64,000 bases of DNA. Origin: Flagellimonas flava. Its GTDB lineage: Bacteria; Bacteroidota; Bacteroidia; Flavobacteriales; Flavobacteriaceae. Below, piece by piece: positions 33,129 through 41,931 of the stretch. The position numbers and the translations under genes are program-made. How positions within the stretch are numbered: position 1 is the stretch's first letter; each line of letters opens with the position of its first letter. The stretch is from positions 682,001-746,000 of the forward strand of contig NZ_FQWL01000001.1 of the NCBI RefSeq assembly GCF_900129665.1, in the 5' to 3' direction. The notes under the pieces were generated by a model. That model had not been told where the DNA came from. It searched no databases and worked only from the letters and a program-made list of their open reading frames with translations.

Positions 33129-35902
33129 TGAAAAAAAGTTTGCAATTCATCATGCTTCTAGTGGGCATGCAGTTAGGTATGGCACAAGATGCAATCCCTA
33201 GAATCTCCGTTTCCTTTACCAATGTGGAGGTGTTGGAGGCGCTTAACACGATTGAGGAAAAAACTAATTACAGGTTTTATTACTTGGAGGAATGGCTAGA
33301 GGATGTAAGGGTAACCGGTAGTTATGAAAACATGCAGGTTAGTTTAATACTGGACGACCTTTTTAAGGACACGGTGCTCAACTTTTACATAGACGCGAAC
33401 AACAATATTTTTCTTTTGCAGAACAATCAAATCTATGATGCCCTACCAGATGACTTTTTTGGGGAAGAGGAGCAGCTCGCGGATGACGGACCCAGTTATG
33501 AAGACCTTGAGGATTTAGGGCCTTTGTTTGTTACGGATGAGGACAGTGGTGTTTCTAGGGGAATGCCGGTCGTTAAGATTGGAAAGGAAAATAGAAATAA
33601 TAGACAGCGCACCTTTACCTTATCAGGAAAAGTTACCAATCTTAGAAATGGACAACCTATTCCGGACTTGGCCATTTTGGTGGAAGGTCAAGATATTGGA
33701 ACCTCTACAAATTCCAACGGGAACTACAGCTTGCAATTACCTGTAGGGGAGAACATCATTAGAACCCAAGGATTGGGGATTCAAGATTCCAGGACCAAAA
33801 TCATCTTGTACAACAATGGCACCTACAATTTTGATTTGAGTGAAAGTGTACAGGCACTTGATGAGGTTGTAGTGCAAGGAAACCTTGACAGGAATGTGGA
33901 AACGGCTCTCACAGGGGTTACCCTAATAGAAGTAGAGAAAATAAAGAACATTCCATTGGTGCTTGGAGAAAGGGATATTTTAAAGGCAGCGGTCACGCTT
34001 CCTGGTATTACCACAGCGGGCGAAGGTTCCGCCGGATACAATGTTAGGGGAGGTAGAACGGACCAAAACCTGATTTTGCTGGACAATGGGGTTATCTATA
34101 ACCCATCGCATTTTTTCGGTATTTTTTCCGCAATCAACCCCTTTTCTACCGGAACGGCAGAAATCTATAAAGGGAATATCCCAGCAGAATTTGGGGGAAG
34201 ACTTTCATCCGTTTTCGACATTACCACAAAAGATGGGAACACCCAGAAATTCTCCGGTGAGGCATCCATAGGCCCGGTAACAAGTAACATAGTCTTGGAA
34301 ACTCCCATTGTTAAGGACAAGTCGGCGCTCTTGGTTGGTGGAAGGGCCACCTATTCCGACTGGATCCTTCGAACTTTGGATGATGAGCAATTGAACAACA
34401 GTACTGCTTCTTTCTTCGATGTAGTTGCCAAATACAATCATACCATCGATGACAAGAATGAGATAAAGGCAACGGGATATTTCAGTAGGGATAAATTCAG
34501 CATCACTTCCGATTCCATATTTGATTACAGCAACAGGTTGGTATCCCTAAAATGGGACCACAAGTTTAGTGAGAAGACCACGGGAAGTGTTATTCTGTCC
34601 AATAGCGAATATAAATTTGGTATCGAGTTCGATGGTGAATCCAATGATGATTTTGACCTAGGTTACAAAAACAATGAGACGGAGGTCAAGCTTAAAATGA
34701 AATACCTCCACAGCGACAAGCATAAATTTGATTTTGGTCTGTCCAGCAAGTTGTATGTGGTCAATCCAGGGGATATCGTTCCGCTGGGTGCCGAATCGGA
34801 TGTGACTTCCTTGGTCATTCCCGAGGAAAGGGGATTGGAATCAGCAATTTTTGCTTCTGACAGCTACGAGGTCAACGATAAGTTGTTGATCGATGTAGGG
34901 CTTCGATACTCCTTTTATGCAGCTTTGGGGGCCTCTTCCCAGCGTATCTATCAGGACAACGCGCCGCGAAACAGCGGCACTTTGGTGGAGACCCAGGATT
35001 TTGACAAGAATGAGGTAATTGAAACCTATGGAGGGCCAGAGGCCCGAATATCTGCACGTTACTTTTTGGCACCGGACTTTTCTGTGAAGGCCAGTTTAAA
35101 CAATGCATACCAATACATCCATACATTATCCAGCAACACCACGGTTTCTCCGACTGATACATGGAAGTTGTCTGACCTGAACATTGAACCGCAGGAGGCC
35201 TACCAGGCTTCGCTTGGGTTCTACAAGAATTTCGAGGGAAATAAGTATGAGCTTAGTTTGGAAGGCTACTACAAGCAGCAAAAGAACCTGTTGGATTATA
35301 AGGTGGGAGCGCAGTTGCTCTTGAACGAGGCTATAGAGACTGAAGTTATCCAGGGTGACGGTAAGGCTTACGGTATAGAGTTTCTAATGAAGAAAAACGA
35401 AGGAAAATTGAACGGATGGATTGGATATACCTATTCCCGTTCCTTTGTAAAATTGGATAGCCCCTTTGGTGAGGAACGTGTAAATAATGGAGAATTTTTC
35501 CCATCCAATTTTGATAAACCCCATGATATTAGCATGGTGGCTAATTACAAATTCACCCGAAGGTTTAGTGCGTCCGCCAACTTTGTCTATCAAACTGGTC
35601 GGCCTGTTACCTTTCCAATAGGTAGTTTCTCGTTCAATAATTCCGAGTTTGTGTTCTATAGCGATCGTAACAAATTCAGAATTCCGGATTACTATCGTTT
35701 GGATTTGAGCTTTAATATGGAAGGGAACCATAAGATCAAGAAGTTTGCCCATAGTTTTTGGAGTTTTTCCATCTATAACGTATTGGGAAGAAACAACCCA
35801 TATTCAGTATTTTTTGTAACGGAGGACGGCGATATCAAGGCTTTCCAGAGCTCCATCTTCGCCATTCCGGTTCCAACGATTACGTATAACTTTAAATTCT
35901 AG
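33128..35902 (+). CDS. TonB-dependent receptor with STN and CarboxypepD_reg domains
   Basis: 924 aa. Signal peptide (1-20), STN secretin/TonB short domain (about 26-100), an acidic linker (about 102-142), a carboxypeptidase-regulatory-like beta domain (about 165-240), the plug (about 255-370; GYNVRGGRTDQNLILLDN) and a 22-strand-type barrel ending PTITYNFKF with a terminal Phe. It imports an unidentified ligand across the outer membrane using TonB energy. STN domains usually signal to FecR/sigma pairs, but none is in the window. DUF4249 lipoproteins follow 3 bp later. Confidence 0.9.
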   Translation: MKKSLQFIMLLVGMQLGMAQDAIPRISVSFTNVEVLEALNTIEEKTNYRFYYLEEWLEDVRVTGSYENMQVSLILDDLFKDTVLNFYIDANNNIFLLQNNQIYDALPDDFFGEEEQLADDGPSYEDLEDLGPLFVTDEDSGVSRGMPVVKIGKENRNNRQRTFTLSGKVTNLRNGQPIPDLAILVEGQDIGTSTNSNGNYSLQLPVGENIIRTQGLGIQDSRTKIILYNNGTYNFDLSESVQALDEVVVQGNLDRNVETALTGVTLIEVEKIKNIPLVLGERDILKAAVTLPGITTAGEGSAGYNVRGGRTDQNLILLDNGVIYNPSHFFGIFSAINPFSTGTAEIYKGNIPAEFGGRLSSVFDITTKDGNTQKFSGEASIGPVTSNIVLETPIVKDKSALLVGGRATYSDWILRTLDDEQLNNSTASFFDVVAKYNHTIDDKNEIKATGYFSRDKFSITSDSIFDYSNRLVSLKWDHKFSEKTTGSVILSNSEYKFGIEFDGESNDDFDLGYKNNETEVKLKMKYLHSDKHKFDFGLSSKLYVVNPGDIVPLGAESDVTSLVIPEERGLESAIFASDSYEVNDKLLIDVGLRYSFYAALGASSQRIYQDNAPRNSGTLVETQDFDKNEVIETYGGPEARISARYFLAPDFSVKASLNNAYQYIHTLSSNTTVSPTDTWKLSDLNIEPQEAYQASLGFYKNFEGNKYELSLEGYYKQQKNLLDYKVGAQLLLNEAIETEVIQGDGKAYGIEFLMKKNEGKLNGWIGYTYSRSFVKLDSPFGEERVNNGEFFPSNFDKPHDISMVANYKFTRRFSASANFVYQTGRPVTFPIGSFSFNNSEFVFYSDRNKFRIPDYYRLDLSFNMEGNHKIKKFAHSFWSFSIYNVLGRNNPYSVFFVTEDGDIKAFQSSIFAIPVPTITYNFKF

Positions 35903-35905
35903 AAC

Positions 35906-37105
35906 ATGCGCTCGTTAGCAAGGAGCATATGGATAGTTTTAGTGGGAGGATCCATTGGGTTTACCTCCTGCATAGACCCTTTTGATGCTGAAACGGGGGA
36001 GTTCGTCAGTGCCATAGTTATTGATGCCACCATTACTAATGAAAATGAGCATCAGACAGTTTACCTGTCCCGAACCTATAAGTTTGAAGAAGAAGGACCT
36101 GAAGCAGTTAGTGGAGCTCAGGTTACCATTGTTGAGAATGGCACTAATACTATCATTTTTACGGAAATGGAGGATGGGGAGTACCGCTCCCAACAACCTT
36201 TTGCTGCCCAACCTGGAAGTTCCTATGTGCTTAATGTTCAGACTGCGGAAGGCAATTTCTATGAATCCCAAAGTGCTTCGTTACCAGATGCAGTGGCTTT
36301 GGAAAGTGTATATGCCGACCGCATAACCAGCGATTTGGGCAAGGATGGAATCGCAATTTTTGTGGACAGCTTTGATGCCTCTGGCAATTCACCGAATTTC
36401 AGGTATGAGTTTCAGGAAACCTATAAAATAATCGCTCCACAATGGAATGCATTTGATTTACTGAGTACTGGAATTGAATGTGGGGTGGACATCATCCCGA
36501 AAACAGTTCAGAACCAAATCTGTTTTGCTTCCAACGTTTCCAATGATATTATTCTGGCCAATACGGCAAGTCTGGATGAGAACCGCGTACAACGGTTTAT
36601 GGTGCGTTTTATGGACCGAAGCAACTACATTATATCCCATCGATATAGTATTGAGGTGACACAGTACACCCAATCGGATGAAGCAGCGGCGTACTTTAGT
36701 GCGCTAGATCAATTTTCAAGTACTGAAAGTATTTTCTCGGAGAGCCAGCCTGGTTTTTTGGTGGGCAATGTGTTTTCGAGGGAAGATACCGACGAAAAAG
36801 TATTGGGCTATTTTGATGTAAGTGCTGTGGATAGACAACGGATTTTCTTCAACTACTCAGATTTTTTTGAAGGCGAGGACTTACCTCCATACGTAAATCC
36901 ATGTCGCACAATAGCCCCCATGCTAATTAGTCAAGGAGGAGCTCGCTGCATTTTAAGTGCGCTCGTAGACGCAGGTCAAGTAAGTTATTTTGATGTTAAT
37001 GCTGATCCACCTTTTGAAGAGGGACCCTATTTGGTGGTACCTAGGGAATGTGGGGACTGTACGGTATTGGGATCGAATGAAACCCCTGATTTTTGGTCGG
37101 AATGA
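35906..37105 (+). CDS. DUF4249 lipoprotein, copy 1 of 6
   Basis: 399 aa. A signal peptide with a lipobox at C22 (GFTSC) is followed by the DUF4249 body: SAIVIDATITNEN, YLSRTYKFEEEGPE, YIISHRYSIEVTQYTQS, GYFDVSAV and NYSDFFEGEDLPPYVNPC. It ends with the family signature CGDC and PDFWSE. Seven cysteines in all. It diverges more from copies 2-5 than they do from one another. The function of DUF4249 is unknown; such genes sit beside TonB receptors in Bacteroidetes. The next copy begins in the ATGA of its stop. Confidence 0.9.
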   Translation: MRSLARSIWIVLVGGSIGFTSCIDPFDAETGEFVSAIVIDATITNENEHQTVYLSRTYKFEEEGPEAVSGAQVTIVENGTNTIIFTEMEDGEYRSQQPFAAQPGSSYVLNVQTAEGNFYESQSASLPDAVALESVYADRITSDLGKDGIAIFVDSFDASGNSPNFRYEFQETYKIIAPQWNAFDLLSTGIECGVDIIPKTVQNQICFASNVSNDIILANTASLDENRVQRFMVRFMDRSNYIISHRYSIEVTQYTQSDEAAAYFSALDQFSSTESIFSESQPGFLVGNVFSREDTDEKVLGYFDVSAVDRQRIFFNYSDFFEGEDLPPYVNPCRTIAPMLISQGGARCILSALVDAGQVSYFDVNADPPFEEGPYLVVPRECGDCTVLGSNETPDFWSE

Positions 37106-38319
37106 TAAGAGAAAATAAAATAAAGAGTATACTGTTTTTAACAATCTTGAGCTTTATTGTTCAGGGCTGCATAGAACAGATAGATGTAACCTTTGAAGAC
37201 TTTGAGAGTGCCATAGTTGTTGAAGCGACCATAACCGATAAAATGGAGGTGCAGCGCGTCTTTTTGACCCGCACTTTCGAATTTGAGGATGATGGGCCTT
37301 CTGCAGAATCCAATGCCAATGTTAGGGTAGTTGGGGGTGGTAATACTTATGTGTTTGCTGAGAGTTCTCCAGGGGTTTATCTATCAGAACAACCATTTTC
37401 AACTTTACCAAACACATCGTACCAACTTCAAATCAATACACAGAATGGTCGATCCTACAGTTCCGAGGAAGAGGAGCTTACCCAGACAACCCAGATAGAT
37501 GAGGTCAAGGCGATAAGAACCACAAACAGTTTTGGGGAAGAGGGAGTTGCCATTTTGGTTGATAGTTTTGATCCTACAGGGAATTCCGTAAACTACAGGT
37601 ACCAATACGAGGAGACGTATAGGATTATTGCACCGTTTTGGTCTCCCCAAGAGTTGGAACCCGTTCCTTTGGCTGAAGCGACGGAGTTATGCCAGGTGCG
37701 CGTTGTTCCCGATGTTGTTTCACAGCAAACTTGCTTTACCACCGATTTTTCCAAAGCCATCATCCAGACCAATACCAGTGATTTGGACGAGGACCGTGTT
37801 AGCAATTTTAGGGTACGGTTTATAAGTCGACAAAACTATATCATTTCCCACCGCTACAGTATTTTGGTGAGACAGTTTGTACAGTCCAACGCGGCATTCA
37901 GTTTTTACGAAACTCTAAACGAGTTTGCGGGAAATGATAGTTTCTTTTCGCAGACCCAACCTGGATTTTTGCAAGGAAACATATCGTCTGATACCAACGA
38001 AGAGGAACGGGTTTTAGGTTATTTTGATGTGGCGTCAGTGCAAGAGGAACGTCTGTTTTTCAACTATGAAGATTTGTTTCCGGGGGAGGATTTGCCTCCC
38101 TACATTGACCCATGTGTGCAAAACGCCCCGCCCCTTATTGCTAATGGAGAGCCACCAAGATGTGTGTTGCGAACACAGATAGAACTTGGTTTGGTGAGTT
38201 ATACCGGTAACAATGATAGCCCTGGAGATTTGGAAGGACCCTATTTTATAGTGCCGAAGATTTGTGGGGATTGTTTAGAACTTGGATCCGTGGAAGTTCC
38301 AGATTTTTGGGTAGAATGA
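37102..38319 (+). CDS. DUF4249 lipoprotein, copy 2 of 6
   Basis: 405 aa from the ATG at 37102, which overlaps the previous stop as ATGA; the TTG at 37093 is less likely. The lipobox Cys is residue 23 (IVQGC). Very close to copy 3 throughout (ITDKMEVQRVFLTRT, SFGEEGVAILVDSFDPTGNSVNYRYQYEETY), so the two arose from a recent duplication. It has the conserved Cys set (LCQVRV, TCFTTD, DPCV, PRCVL, CGDC) and the terminal PDFWVE. Confidence 0.9.
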   Translation: MIRENKIKSILFLTILSFIVQGCIEQIDVTFEDFESAIVVEATITDKMEVQRVFLTRTFEFEDDGPSAESNANVRVVGGGNTYVFAESSPGVYLSEQPFSTLPNTSYQLQINTQNGRSYSSEEEELTQTTQIDEVKAIRTTNSFGEEGVAILVDSFDPTGNSVNYRYQYEETYRIIAPFWSPQELEPVPLAEATELCQVRVVPDVVSQQTCFTTDFSKAIIQTNTSDLDEDRVSNFRVRFISRQNYIISHRYSILVRQFVQSNAAFSFYETLNEFAGNDSFFSQTQPGFLQGNISSDTNEEERVLGYFDVASVQEERLFFNYEDLFPGEDLPPYIDPCVQNAPPLIANGEPPRCVLRTQIELGLVSYTGNNDSPGDLEGPYFIVPKICGDCLELGSVEVPDFWVE

Positions 38320-39539
38320 GAGAACGAGGCTCAACATATAAGGTCGTTTATGTGGGCTGCTCATTGGCAGTTCTAATGTTTAATGGTTGCATTGAACCCA
38401 TTGAGGTAACATTTGAAGATTTTGAGAGTGCCCTAGTGATAGAGGCCACTATAACGGATAAAATGGAGCTGCAACGGGTTTTCTTGACAAGAACTTATGA
38501 GTTTGAACAAGATGGTCCTTCCTCAGAATCCAATGCAAGTGTGCAGGTTGTTGGTGGAGGCAACACCTATATTTTCAATGAGAGTTCGCAGGGCGTGTAT
38601 GTCTCACAGGAACCTTTTGCTGCCATTTCCGGTACAGCGTACCAATTGCAAATCACAACCCAAGATGGACGTTCATATAGCTCTGAAGACGAAGAATTGA
38701 CTCAGGCCACCCAGATTGACGAGGTAAGGGCAGAGCGTATAACCAATGATTTCGGAGAAGAGGGTGTTGCCATTTTAGTCGATAGCTTTGATGCAACCGG
38801 AAATTCGGTGAACTATAGATATCAATATGAGGAAACGTATAAGATAATAGCGCCTTCTTGGTCGCCTTTGGATTTGGAAGTAGTTCCTCAGAATGAAGCC
38901 ACAGAATTTTGTCAAGTCCGAATAATTCCGGATCTAGTATCCGAACAAACTTGTTTTTCCACAGATTTTTCCAATACCATCATCCAGACCAATACCAGCG
39001 ATTTGAACGAGGATCGTGTGAGCAATTTTTTGGTTAGGTTCATTAGTCGCCAGAATTACATCATATCCCATCGATACAGTATTTTGGTAAGACAATTTAT
39101 ACAGAGCAATGCGGCCTATAATTTCTATGAGACCCTCAATGAATTTTCGGGCAACGAAAGTTTCTTTTCGCAAACACAACCTGGTTTTTTGGAAGGCAAT
39201 ATAGCATCAGACAGCAACGAAGAAGAAAAGGTGTTAGGGTATTTTGATGTTGCATCTGTTCAGGAAAATCGCATATTTATTAATTATCAAGATTTGTTTC
39301 CAGGAGAGGACTTACCTCCCTATGTGGACCCCTGTATTCCGACCTCACCACAGATTCAGACGGAGAGTGTTCCTCCCAGATGTGTTTTAAGTGCTCAGGT
39401 AGCGGCAAATGTAGTTCGATATGTAGGAAACAATGATAGCCCAGGGGATTTGCAAGGCCCATATTTTGTTGTTCCGAGGGTTTGCGGTGATTGTGTGGAA
39501 ATTGGAACAGTGGAACCACCAGAATTTTGGATTGAATGA
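38316..39539 (+). CDS. DUF4249 lipoprotein, copy 3 of 6
   Basis: 407 aa from ATG 38316 (ATGA overlap with copy 2). An open frame reaches back to 38262, but those 18 residues precede the signal peptide and lie within copy 2. The lipobox is MFNGC with C25. Nearest relative is copy 2, with many identical stretches including NTSDLNEDRVSNFLVRFISR. It ends CGDC and PEFWIE. Confidence 0.9.
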   Translation: MRERGSTYKVVYVGCSLAVLMFNGCIEPIEVTFEDFESALVIEATITDKMELQRVFLTRTYEFEQDGPSSESNASVQVVGGGNTYIFNESSQGVYVSQEPFAAISGTAYQLQITTQDGRSYSSEDEELTQATQIDEVRAERITNDFGEEGVAILVDSFDATGNSVNYRYQYEETYKIIAPSWSPLDLEVVPQNEATEFCQVRIIPDLVSEQTCFSTDFSNTIIQTNTSDLNEDRVSNFLVRFISRQNYIISHRYSILVRQFIQSNAAYNFYETLNEFSGNESFFSQTQPGFLEGNIASDSNEEEKVLGYFDVASVQENRIFINYQDLFPGEDLPPYVDPCIPTSPQIQTESVPPRCVLSAQVAANVVRYVGNNDSPGDLQGPYFVVPRVCGDCVEIGTVEPPEFWIE

Positions 39540-40735
39540 AAACAATAAAGACGACATATAAGGTATGGACCATAATCGCAACAGTGTTGCTTTTTTATGG
39601 CTGTATTGAACCGTTTAATGCCAAGTTTGAGGACTTTGAAAGTGCTTTGGTCATTGAGGGAACCATAACCAATGAGCTAAAGCAACAACAAGTCGTGTTG
39701 AGCCGAACCTATGAATTTGAGGATGATGGACCCGAGCCAGAGACTAACGCCTCGGTAAATGTTATTTCAGGGGATGGTGGAAATTTTGATTTTCAACACA
39801 TTGGGAATGGGGTTTACCTTTCCTCCCAGGCCTTTGCGGCACAACCGGGTATTGACTACGAACTACAAATAACGACACAAGATGGGCGTAATTATGGCTC
39901 AGGCCAAGCTCAGCTGACTGCGGCAACCGCAATTGACGCTGTCAGGGCGGAGCGAATTACCAATGATTTGGGAGAAGATGGTATGGGAATCTTTGTGGAT
40001 AGTTTCGACCCAACCGGAAGCGCAAAGAACTATCGTTATGAATATGCGGAGACCTACAGGGTAATTGCACCTACTTGGACACCAACTTCATTGATTGGGG
40101 ATCCTGCAGGGGGTTGCGCTGTTTTAAAAGTGCCTAATGAAACGGATGAGCGAATCTGTTATCCAACCCAAAACTCCACTGCCATTATTCTTACCTCCAC
40201 GGAAGATTTGGAAGAGGATAGGGTCAGTAATTTTATGGTTCGGTTTATTAACAGAAATAACTATATCATTAGCCATAGATACAGCATTCTGGTAAGACAG
40301 TTCGTCCAATCCAACGAAGCTTATACCTTTTTTGAAACCTTGAACGAACTATCAGGTTCGGAAAGTCTTTTTTCTCAGACCCAACCCGGATTTTTACAGG
40401 GAAATGTCTTTTCAACGGATAATGAGGATGAGCGGGTTTTGGGTTATTTTGACGTGAGTTCAGTATCCGAAACCAGACTGTTCTTTAACTATGATGATTT
40501 TTACCCAGGGGAGGCACTACCTCCTTATGTTGAAAACTGCAGACCCAGCGCGCCGCCCATTGCATCTCCGGGAGGATGCGTATTAAGACCTATTTTAGAG
40601 TCAGGAGCCGGTATTTATGCCGCAGATAATGGCGAACCGGCACTTGGCGAGGGGCCATTTTTTATTGTAACAAGAGTATGCGGAGACTGCAGTGAGTTGG
40701 GTACTTCGGAAATTCCTGAGTTTTGGACTGAATGA
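39536..40735 (+). CDS. DUF4249 lipoprotein, copy 4 of 6
   Basis: 399 aa, lipobox LFYGC (C23) followed by IEPFNAKFEDFESALVIEGT. Nearest relative is copy 5: both share ITNELK, RVIAP, SLIGDP.GGC and RFINRNNYIISHRYSILVRQFVQSN (with one or two changes). It keeps all seven cysteines and ends CGDC and PEFWTE. ATGA overlaps at both ends. Confidence 0.9.
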   Translation: MKTIKTTYKVWTIIATVLLFYGCIEPFNAKFEDFESALVIEGTITNELKQQQVVLSRTYEFEDDGPEPETNASVNVISGDGGNFDFQHIGNGVYLSSQAFAAQPGIDYELQITTQDGRNYGSGQAQLTAATAIDAVRAERITNDLGEDGMGIFVDSFDPTGSAKNYRYEYAETYRVIAPTWTPTSLIGDPAGGCAVLKVPNETDERICYPTQNSTAIILTSTEDLEEDRVSNFMVRFINRNNYIISHRYSILVRQFVQSNEAYTFFETLNELSGSESLFSQTQPGFLQGNVFSTDNEDERVLGYFDVSSVSETRLFFNYDDFYPGEALPPYVENCRPSAPPIASPGGCVLRPILESGAGIYAADNGEPALGEGPFFIVTRVCGDCSELGTSEIPEFWTE

Positions 40736-41931
40736 GAAAATGGGTAAAAACATACCTGTCTAGATGCAGCATTTTTCTAATGCTAATTTGCTATGGCTGT
40801 ATTGAGCCCTTCAATGCGGTATTTGAAGATTTTCAAAGTGCCTTGGTCATTGAGGGAACCATTACGAATGAATTGAAATTGCACCAAATCGTATTGACAA
40901 GAACTTATGAATTTGAAGCTGATGGACCTTCGCCAGAAACTACGGCGAACGTAAGGATAATTGCTGGAGATGGGACTACTTTCAGTTTTGAACATGTTGG
41001 GGACGGGGTTTATGTTCCTTCCGAAGCTTTTGCCGCCCAATTTGGGGTCGATTATCAGTTAGAGGTGGACACACAAGATGGAAAAAGCTATGCTTCGGAG
41101 GTTGTACAACTGACCAGCAGCACATCAATAGACGACATAAGGGCTGAGCGTATCATCAACGACGATGGTCAGGATGGTATGGGTATTTTTATAGATAGTT
41201 TTGACCCAACAGGCAGCTCGGTAAATTACCGGTATGAATTTATAGAGACCTATAGGGTAATCGCGCCGGAATGGTTTTCTGATTCCTTGATAGGCGATCC
41301 TGAAGGAGGTTGTGGGGTAATACGAATTCCCAATAGAACAGATGCCCGCATCTGTTACCCCACAGATTTTTCCAACGCACTTATTTTAACCTCAACAGCC
41401 AATCTAAATGAGGATAGGGTAAGCAATTTCATGGTTCGCTTTGTAAACAGAAACAACTATATTATTTCACATCGATACAGCATTTTGGTACGCCAATTTG
41501 TGGAATCGAATGACGCATATACCTTTTTCGAGACACTAAACGAATTCTCAGGCTCGGAAAGTCTTCTTTCCCAGACGCAGCCAGGGTTTTTACAGGGTAA
41601 CATTTTTTCTAAAGATGATGAAGATGAAAAGGTGTTGGGCTTTTTCAATGCAAGTTCGGTTTCGGAGAAGCGCTTATTTTTTAATTACGATGATTTTTAT
41701 CCAGGGGAGCGTTTGCCGCCCTATGTTGAGGATTGCAAGCCAAGTTCTCCGCCAATCGCCAGTACCGGAGGTTGTATTATAAGGCCCATTTTAGAAGCGG
41801 GCATAGGGGTGTATGCAGGAGATAATCCGGAGCCTCGAGTTGGGCAGGGACCTTATTTTATTGTATCTCGTGTCTGTGGGGATTGTAGCGTACTGGGACC
41901 AGAAGAACAACCAGATTTTTGGATTGAATGA
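40732..41931 (+). CDS. DUF4249 lipoprotein, copy 5 of 6
   Basis: 399 aa, lipobox ICYGC (C23). Pairs with copy 4 as a recent duplicate (SLIGDPEGGCGVIRIPN versus SLIGDPAGGCAVLKVPN). Two extra Cys lie in the signal peptide. The mature Cys pattern is conserved. It ends CGDC and PDFWIE and is joined to copies 4 and 6 by ATGA overlaps. Confidence 0.9.
   Translation: MRKWVKTYLSRCSIFLMLICYGCIEPFNAVFEDFQSALVIEGTITNELKLHQIVLTRTYEFEADGPSPETTANVRIIAGDGTTFSFEHVGDGVYVPSEAFAAQFGVDYQLEVDTQDGKSYASEVVQLTSSTSIDDIRAERIINDDGQDGMGIFIDSFDPTGSSVNYRYEFIETYRVIAPEWFSDSLIGDPEGGCGVIRIPNRTDARICYPTDFSNALILTSTANLNEDRVSNFMVRFVNRNNYIISHRYSILVRQFVESNDAYTFFETLNEFSGSESLLSQTQPGFLQGNIFSKDDEDEKVLGFFNASSVSEKRLFFNYDDFYPGERLPPYVEDCKPSSPPIASTGGCIIRPILEAGIGVYAGDNPEPRVGQGPYFIVSRVCGDCSVLGPEEQPDFWIE

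Noticed and set aside
38262..38315. 54-bp N-terminal extension of DUF4249 copy 3
   Set aside because: It lies inside copy 2 and precedes the signal peptide; the ATG at 38316 gives the same ATGA junction as all other copies.
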